A stretch of DNA of 25,415 nt from IMG/VR virus record IMGVR_UViG_3300033148_007493, positions 1 to 25,415 of that record; one strand, given 5' to 3'. This stretch comes from a virus. This document shows, one piece after another, positions 20,584-25,415 of this stretch. The notes below the pieces were generated by a model. The model saw only the letters and a list, made by a program, of their open reading frames with translations. It was not told where the DNA came from and did no database searches. Position numbers and translations under genes: made by a program. The number at the start of each line of letters is the position of its first letter. Position 1 is the stretch's first letter.

Positions 20584-21490
20584 ATGGCTTTATCCATTTC
20601 TCAAATAGAAGCTGTAACAAATCAATTCGACAAAGCTGATATAAAACAGCAAGTTTATGAAAAAAATGTTATTCTGGATAGACTTAACAAAAGTCATAGA
20701 ATAATAGAACTAAACTGCAGTTCCCAATCAGATATAAAGAATTGGGTGATGCAGCTATGATAGATCCCGATGCTGCAAGAGTAACTACTCATTACGAAAC
20801 CCGTACTGCCGGAACACTGGATTGGAAATATGCTAAAGTAGATATGGTAATGTTATGGGATGAAAGAATCCAGAACAGGGGCAAACCCCAGATAGTAGAT
20901 TTGATTAGAGACAAACTGACTGAAGGTACTCAGGATTTATCAAAGTTAATCTCAACTCAGTTCCATCAGGCTTATACAAGTAAAGGAAGCAACGATATGG
21001 ATGGATTTTTTACTGCTGTCCGGACTACTGCTTCTGATACTACTTATGCCGATATTTCTTCTGGAGATGCTCCAAGCTGGATAGCTGGGTTGTATGACAC
21101 TACTACTACTACTCTTGCAATGTTTGGAACTGGTTCATTAGAAGCCGGCTATAGAGCATGCTGGTTTATAGACCCACCTGATTTATTTTTAACCACAAAA
21201 GCACTAAATGGTATCTATGCATCAAAACTACAACCAGGAGAAAGACGAAAACCTGAAGAAGGTAGAGCTGGTGCTACTGATACCTATTTTAGTGTAATGA
21301 TAATACCTGGATGTTTTTACATACAGGTTCTATGTTTCTTGTTTTGCAATCAGGTGAAGAGTTTACCAGAGACCCCTGGGAACCTGATCCAGACCGATAT
21401 AAGGCAATCAGGTCTCTTATGACTGTGGTAGGAAATTTCGTTTTTGATACCAGAAAGCATTTTGGTGCTTATACTGGTATAACAAGTTAA
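20584..21490 (+). CDS. Major capsid protein, interrupted by two frame changes
   Basis: ATG 20584 has AGGAGG. The first frame reads MALSISQIEAVTNQF to SHRIIE. The -1 frame then reads QFPIRYKELGDAAMIDPD through KYAKVDMVMLWDERIQNRG, SKGSNDMDGFFTAVRTTAS, PSWIAGLYDTTTTTLAMFG and ASKLQPGERRKPEEGR. Near 21290-21330 the frame changes -1 again into GSMFLVLQSGEEFTRDPWEPD, YKAIRSLMTVVGNF and FGAYTGITS, stop 21490. The ordered pieces match a known type of phage coat protein. The first change is at about 20705-20720, the second 21285-21330; neither is at a long homopolymer. Intact length would be about 300 residues. Confidence 0.78.
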
Positions 21491-21502
21491 GGGAGGTAAA
21501 AT

Positions 21503-21997
21503 ATGGCTATTTATAGAAGTAAAAATAGACAAAACTTATTTGCTGATGGTGAGTGGAATTCTGATGGCCAGAAAGTAAGAAAGGTTTTAGCCTATGAAGC
21601 ATGTACAGGTAAAAACCTTATCCATATGGTACTTACCGATAGTGGATGGACGGGATTTGCACTTGGTAGTGGTGGTAGCAATAAAGAATATATTCTTGGA
21701 TTCCCTGTTGATAATTATTCTTCGGGTGAAATAATGGATGTTGTTGTGGGTGGATATATTGAAGATGTTAATATTGGTAATGCATCTACTTCAGCACAAT
21801 CCACATTTACTGCTGGTGAAACTGTCAGGTTAAGTTCTGGATATATATATTCAAGTGGTGGTGCAACAATGGCAGATATGTCGTTACTTGGATATAAATT
21901 TTCAACAGGTAGCCAGATAGGTATTGCACTTTCATCTGGTGAAACCTACGAAGTCGATTTATATCTGTTCCCCGATAGAACAGTATATACAACATAA
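21503..21997 (+). CDS. Head decoration-like protein, 164 aa
   Basis: A 164-residue, mostly beta protein right after the capsid gene, with GGGAGG before the ATG. It includes TGKNLIHMVLTDSGWTGFALG, a Gly/Ser-rich loop and GETYEVDLYLFPDR. Position and composition fit a capsid decoration or cement protein, but no family was recognised, so this is by context. A terminator follows. Confidence 0.6.
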   Translation: MAIYRSKNRQNLFADGEWNSDGQKVRKVLAYEACTGKNLIHMVLTDSGWTGFALGSGGSNKEYILGFPVDNYSSGEIMDVVVGGYIEDVNIGNASTSAQSTFTAGETVRLSSGYIYSSGGATMADMSLLGYKFSTGSQIGIALSSGETYEVDLYLFPDRTVYTT

Positions 21998-22017
21998 TCC
22001 TCCCCCAAGGTCTTAAA

Positions 22018-22057
22018 GGGAGAGGGAACTTTCCCCTTATCCCTCTCCCTCATTTTT
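22018..22057 (+). terminator. Rho-independent terminator or attenuator after the decoration gene
   Basis: GGGAGAGGG (22018-22026) and CCCTCTCCC (22041-22049) form a perfect 9-bp stem, 14-base loop, followed by TCATTTTT. It is GC-rich in an AT-rich region. The next gene has its own ribosome site, GGGAGG at 22068, so some read-through or a new promoter must serve it. Confidence 0.75.
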
Positions 22058-22079
22058 AAGTTAAAAAGGGAGGTAAGAT

Positions 22080-23069
22080 ATGGCTTCAATGACTCGTGCA
22101 GAGTTAAGGGCAGAAGTACAACGATTAGGTCGAGTAGGGAAAAATGTTAGTACTTCAATCCTTGATGATTGGATTTATGAAGCAGTCAAAAAGTTACAGG
22201 ATGAAACACTCTGGCTCAGTAAAAAAATCGTATATTATGTCAGGGAGTACTTTACCCTCAATACAAATGAAGGATTTAATCTTCAAGTAGGTTCTTCTGC
22301 TTATGATATTGCACTTACCACCGCTGTAATAGATATAAGTGGAGAAGATTTAGCAAGTTATCTTTATTCAGAAATCAGCGCTACCGGTAAGTTTAATTCT
22401 ACTTCCATTGCGGTTTCTTATTCTACTTCTTCAAGAAAATTCACCATTACTGCGGATACTGGAATCGCAGCAATAGTAATTTCACATCCGGATTATTCCA
22501 CTTCAATACTTTATGATGCTTCATATAAACTTTTTGGAATAACTGATGACGCAAGTTCTGCTGATACCTATACTATAACTGGCGATGTAGCACCTTATTG
22601 TACTTCCGAATATCCCCTGCCTTCTGATTTTCTTTCTGTTAAAGAAGTTCGTTATGATGATAAAAATTATCCTCTGCAACCTGAAATATTTAAAGACAGA
22701 GATACAGGTACAGGCACTCCATCAAATTATTATATCGATAATGGATATTTAGGTATTACCCCTCAACCTACAGAAGGTGGAAAAAAAATAGAGTTGGATT
22801 ATTATTATCTGCCTTCAGATTTTGCTTCTGATTCTGCTGTACATCCCTTCCCTGAAATTTTTAATTATGCTATTATATATTATGCTATTTCTCTTTATAA
22901 GGATTATCTGCATGATGATAACGAAATGATGAAATATCTTGCTAAATATGAAGGTGAAAAGAGAAAAATAATGAGCAGAAAAAGAGCAAGATTGGGTGGA
23001 GGAATTAATCTGTTTGATAGAAGCAGAACTCGTTATGACCCACGGCGTTATAATTTAAGGAGATATTAA
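22080..23069 (+). CDS. Head-tail adaptor (P22 gp4-like) or tail tubular protein, 329 aa
   Basis: A 329-residue protein with GGGAGG before the ATG. N-terminal MTRAELRAEVQRLGRVG and DDWIYEAVKKLQDE helices are typical of head-tail connector proteins. The middle is beta-rich with many Ser and Thr; the C-terminal 60 residues contain ASDSAVHPFPEIFNYAIIYYA by outline and a basic tail (RKRARLGGG, RRYNLRRY). By order (capsid, adaptor, gp10-like) it fits P22 gp4 or a similar adaptor. It ends overlapping the next ATG by one base. Confidence 0.65.
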   Translation: MASMTRAELRAEVQRLGRVGKNVSTSILDDWIYEAVKKLQDETLWLSKKIVYYVREYFTLNTNEGFNLQVGSSAYDIALTTAVIDISGEDLASYLYSEISATGKFNSTSIAVSYSTSSRKFTITADTGIAAIVISHPDYSTSILYDASYKLFGITDDASSADTYTITGDVAPYCTSEYPLPSDFLSVKEVRYDDKNYPLQPEIFKDRDTGTGTPSNYYIDNGYLGITPQPTEGGKKIELDYYYLPSDFASDSAVHPFPEIFNYAIIYYAISLYKDYLHDDNEMMKYLAKYEGEKRKIMSRKRARLGGGINLFDRSRTRYDPRRYNLRRY

Positions 23070-24649
23070 TGAAGACTGGGTTTTACTTATTTAATGGTGG
23101 TAGAAGACATGAAGATTTAAGCACAGTTGGTAATTATTCTCCTGTAGGTATTTATGACCATAAAACTGTTAATATAAGCGGTAGTAAAAAAGACTTTCTT
23201 TTGGTAGGTATGTCAACTGGAACTGATATTTCTTATTTAAGAGTTTATACAAGAACAAATATACCTTTATCAACAGGTAAATCATATGTTGGTATATCTA
23301 CTGCGAATTGGATTTCTTGGACAACTGATAATCCACTGACTTGTGACATATTGGGAGAAAAAGCATATATTGCAGCAGGAGACGATAATCCTTATGTACT
23401 ATATTATGATTCTGGATGGAAAGTAAAACAATTACCTATTTGTTATTATATGAATGATGGAGTTACTACTGGTGCGGGGATAATTGATAATACTACTGGG
23501 TCAGGTAATGTAGCGTGGAATGGAAGTAAAATTGTAGGAGCAGTTGGGCACTTTTTATTTTTGAGTGACGGATTAAGTGCATATTATGGCTTAAAAGAAG
23601 GTGCAATTGACCCTTCACGATATATAGAAAATGCTTCAGTAGCTGACCAATCAAGTGGCATACTTGAAAGCTGGTATGAATTGAATTATATCGGATTGAA
23701 CCCTAATTTGCAACATTATAAAGCTATTTCATACAAAAAATATATCTATTTTTGTGGATATGAGGGATTTCAGGTTTGTTATCCACGATTTGTTCAGGGT
23801 AGAAATGACTATGATTTGATTACAGAAAATTATAGAGGAGTTTACGGTGGAATAACCATTAACAAAAATGGAGTGTTTTTTGTAGGAAAAGATGGGATTT
23901 ATGGATATGATACTCAGGCATGCTGGAATTTATCAAAGAAAATATGGCCACAGATAGAAAGTGAACACTCAACTATCCCAGACGACCTTAAAGATAGTTC
24001 AATAACAGAACATGATGGATATATCTGGGTAAGTTTTCCCAATGGTACAAATAAAGAAGTTTATATTTTTGAACCAGACCATATCTATTCAGATGAAAGA
24101 AACGAGTCTCATGCACCTTTTTATAGGTTTACCTATACAGATGGTACTACTTCACGTTCAGCAATGGGATTCGAACATCTAAAATCGTTTGATGGACATT
24201 TGTATGGTGTTAATGGGAATAAACTTTATGAATTAGATTATGGCGGATTTGATAAAAAATCTACTTTAGAAAAAAATGGTATTTCTTTTAATATGAAATC
24301 AGCTTATTACGATATGGATAACCCTGGGGTTAAAAAGATATTTAATCAGGCTGTATTAGAAGTAGATGAGGGTATCTGTGATGGAACTACAGGAGGAATT
24401 ACAGATTTACGTATGGCTTTTTCAGCAGATTATTCTACATCTCTACGTACCATTACTTCTACAGGAATACTGGATGTAGAATATATTACGGGTGATGGAC
24501 GAGGATACGTTACTGTGGATGTTCCTGAAACTACAGATTATTATAGTCTTGATGGAAACTCCATGTCTTTTGAAATTATAGGAGAATCATCGGGAACTTT
24601 AGCAAGTGGAGAAGTTTACCAACATAATGCCAATAGATTTATATGGTGA
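23069..24649 (+). CDS. Tail accessory / DNA stabilisation protein (P22 gp10-like), 526 aa
   Basis: A 526-residue protein starting within the previous stop, with TAAGGAG upstream. It is almost all beta strands with repeating Gly, Trp and Tyr (KTVNISGSKKDFLLVG, GITINKNGVFFVGKDGIYGYD, DGYIWVSFPNG), a beta-propeller-like pattern. P22 gp10 closes the portal and stabilises packaged DNA and is of similar length. The identification rests on position and fold pattern, not on diagnostic residues. Confidence 0.62.
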   Translation: MKTGFYLFNGGRRHEDLSTVGNYSPVGIYDHKTVNISGSKKDFLLVGMSTGTDISYLRVYTRTNIPLSTGKSYVGISTANWISWTTDNPLTCDILGEKAYIAAGDDNPYVLYYDSGWKVKQLPICYYMNDGVTTGAGIIDNTTGSGNVAWNGSKIVGAVGHFLFLSDGLSAYYGLKEGAIDPSRYIENASVADQSSGILESWYELNYIGLNPNLQHYKAISYKKYIYFCGYEGFQVCYPRFVQGRNDYDLITENYRGVYGGITINKNGVFFVGKDGIYGYDTQACWNLSKKIWPQIESEHSTIPDDLKDSSITEHDGYIWVSFPNGTNKEVYIFEPDHIYSDERNESHAPFYRFTYTDGTTSRSAMGFEHLKSFDGHLYGVNGNKLYELDYGGFDKKSTLEKNGISFNMKSAYYDMDNPGVKKIFNQAVLEVDEGICDGTTGGITDLRMAFSADYSTSLRTITSTGILDVEYITGDGRGYVTVDVPETTDYYSLDGNSMSFEIIGESSGTLASGEVYQHNANRFIW

Positions 24650-25137
24650 TAAACCAACAGATGTTTTGAAAGGTCTTGCAGGAAGACAAATCGAACAGGG
24701 CAAAACTGTAGCTGGTAGAATGTTTGGTGCACAGGCTATGCCAGGATTTCAAAAACAACTTGGTAGAATACAAACACGTATAGATGAAGCTATCGAGGCC
24801 TGGGGATTGGATGCACTTATGAACTGGCAGGAAAACTCTGCAGCATTTACTCAAGCTCTACAACAGGATTTAAAAACAATGCGTAACGAAGCCCAGAATA
24901 CTTTTTGATAAAAAAATGCTCGAATATAAAAACCAGCTTGATAAAGCAAGAATAGGCGATATTATAACAGCTATTATTGGAGGATTGGGTCAGATAGCAG
25001 CTATTGCGGGGACAAGAGCTTATGAAAGAAAACTGGCAAAAGAATATGCTCAAATAAGTAAAGATAGACTTAAAGAATTAGAAACTATCATGAAATATTA
25101 TGATTATCCGGTTTATCAAAGTCCATCAGGATTTTAA
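24627..25137 (+). CDS. Virion protein with hydrophobic C-terminal segment, probably frame-broken
   Basis: ATG 24627 (MPIDLYGDKPTDVLKG) has a GGAGAA about 10 bases upstream; an earlier ATG 24606 lies inside the previous gene. The first frame ends QNTF and stops at 24908 after T5 (24902-24906). The other frame reads DKKMLEYKNQLDKAR and continues to 25137 with IGDIITAIIGGLGQIAAIAGTRAY, a hydrophobic glycine-rich helix, then a charged helix. Removing one T gives a continuous frame of about 169 residues with no break in sense. The hydrophobic helix with helical ends resembles ejected internal virion proteins; that is inference. Confidence 0.58.
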
Positions 25138-25139
25138 AA

Positions 25140-25415
25140 ATGAATTATTTAAATGAATTAACCAACGTATATACTCAGCTCTACAGAAAACCACGATATA
25201 CACAAATAGGTGGAACACGTGTTTATGAACCCATGCGTATAAATCTTGACCAGATGTATGGGCCACGGTATGCACCACAACAATTACCAGGTGCACCCAC
25301 TCCACCAACATATACTCCTCCTGTTCCTGAACAACCTGTTCCTACAGTAGGAATGAGACTTGGGGAAGAATATCCAGAACAAGCCGGCTGGCAAAAATGG
25401 ACTACTTTGCAGGGT
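25140..25415 (+). CDS. Start of a Pro-rich virion protein, cut by window edge
   Basis: ATG 25140 (CAGGA about 10 bases upstream) opens a frame that runs past the right edge (92 codons). It reads MNYLNELTNVYTQLYRKPRY, then a Pro/Gln-rich stretch (PQQLPGAPTPPTYTPPVP, with EQP repeats) and WQKWTTLQG. The family cannot be named from the fragment. It is tightly spaced after the previous gene, so it is in the same late operon. Confidence 0.65.
   Translation, partial: MNYLNELTNVYTQLYRKPRYTQIGGTRVYEPMRINLDQMYGPRYAPQQLPGAPTPPTYTPPVPEQPVPTVGMRLGEEYPEQAGWQKWTTLQG

Overview
This window is part of an AT-rich tailed bacteriophage or prophage genome (Caudoviricetes). The evidence is a head-assembly cassette on the + strand: terminase large subunit, portal, scaffold, major capsid, head-tail adaptor, and a P22 gp10-like tail accessory protein. 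A phage recombination and replication operon lies on the - strand. Translation uses strong AGGAGG-type ribosome binding sites, so the host is a bacterium. I cannot name the host. The structural gene order suggests a podovirus (P22-like) head and tail neck.

Layout. Positions 1-10960 form one long leftward operon. It runs from a TTGACT/TATAAT promoter near 11000 through small hypothetical genes, an ERF-type single-strand annealing protein, a Cas4-like PD-(D/E)XK nuclease split in two, a NinG-like protein, an IS110-transposase-related protein, many small phage proteins and a replisome organizer with a C-terminal zinc ribbon. It continues past a DnaA-box region to a nucleotide-sugar dehydratase/epimerase cut by the left edge. 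Positions 11020-11210 are a divergent control region. Positions 11210-25415 are rightward: small early genes, a tRNA-like element, a serine-protease-like protein, then the head genes, with the last CDS cut by the right edge.

The most unusual content is non-coding. Two ~150-nt elements on the - strand (1634-1785 and 4445-4592) share a tRNA-like outer frame with covarying helices but different interiors. A third structured RNA (5846-5925) sits just upstream of the IS110-related gene. A D-armless tRNA-like element lies at 12540-12600, and an isolated T-arm-like hairpin at about 10540-10560. A 70-bp array of fourteen NNACC pentamers lies at 7093-7162; its triplet-plus-two-spacer layout resembles the RNA targets of TRAP-type ring proteins. 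A ~22-bp leader motif recurs before several structural genes and is expanded into four tandem copies at 16024-16099.

Many genes are interrupted by single frame changes: replisome organizer, Cas4-like nuclease, terminase, capsid (twice), protease, a SQNHHINGH-type phage protein, and others. Most need one extra base to restore the frame, which could mean sequencing deletions or decay of a prophage. The terminase case has a genuine A_AAA_AAA slippery sequence and no credible start codon, so programmed -1 frameshifting is possible there. The Cas4 case is a real 13-bp tandem duplication.
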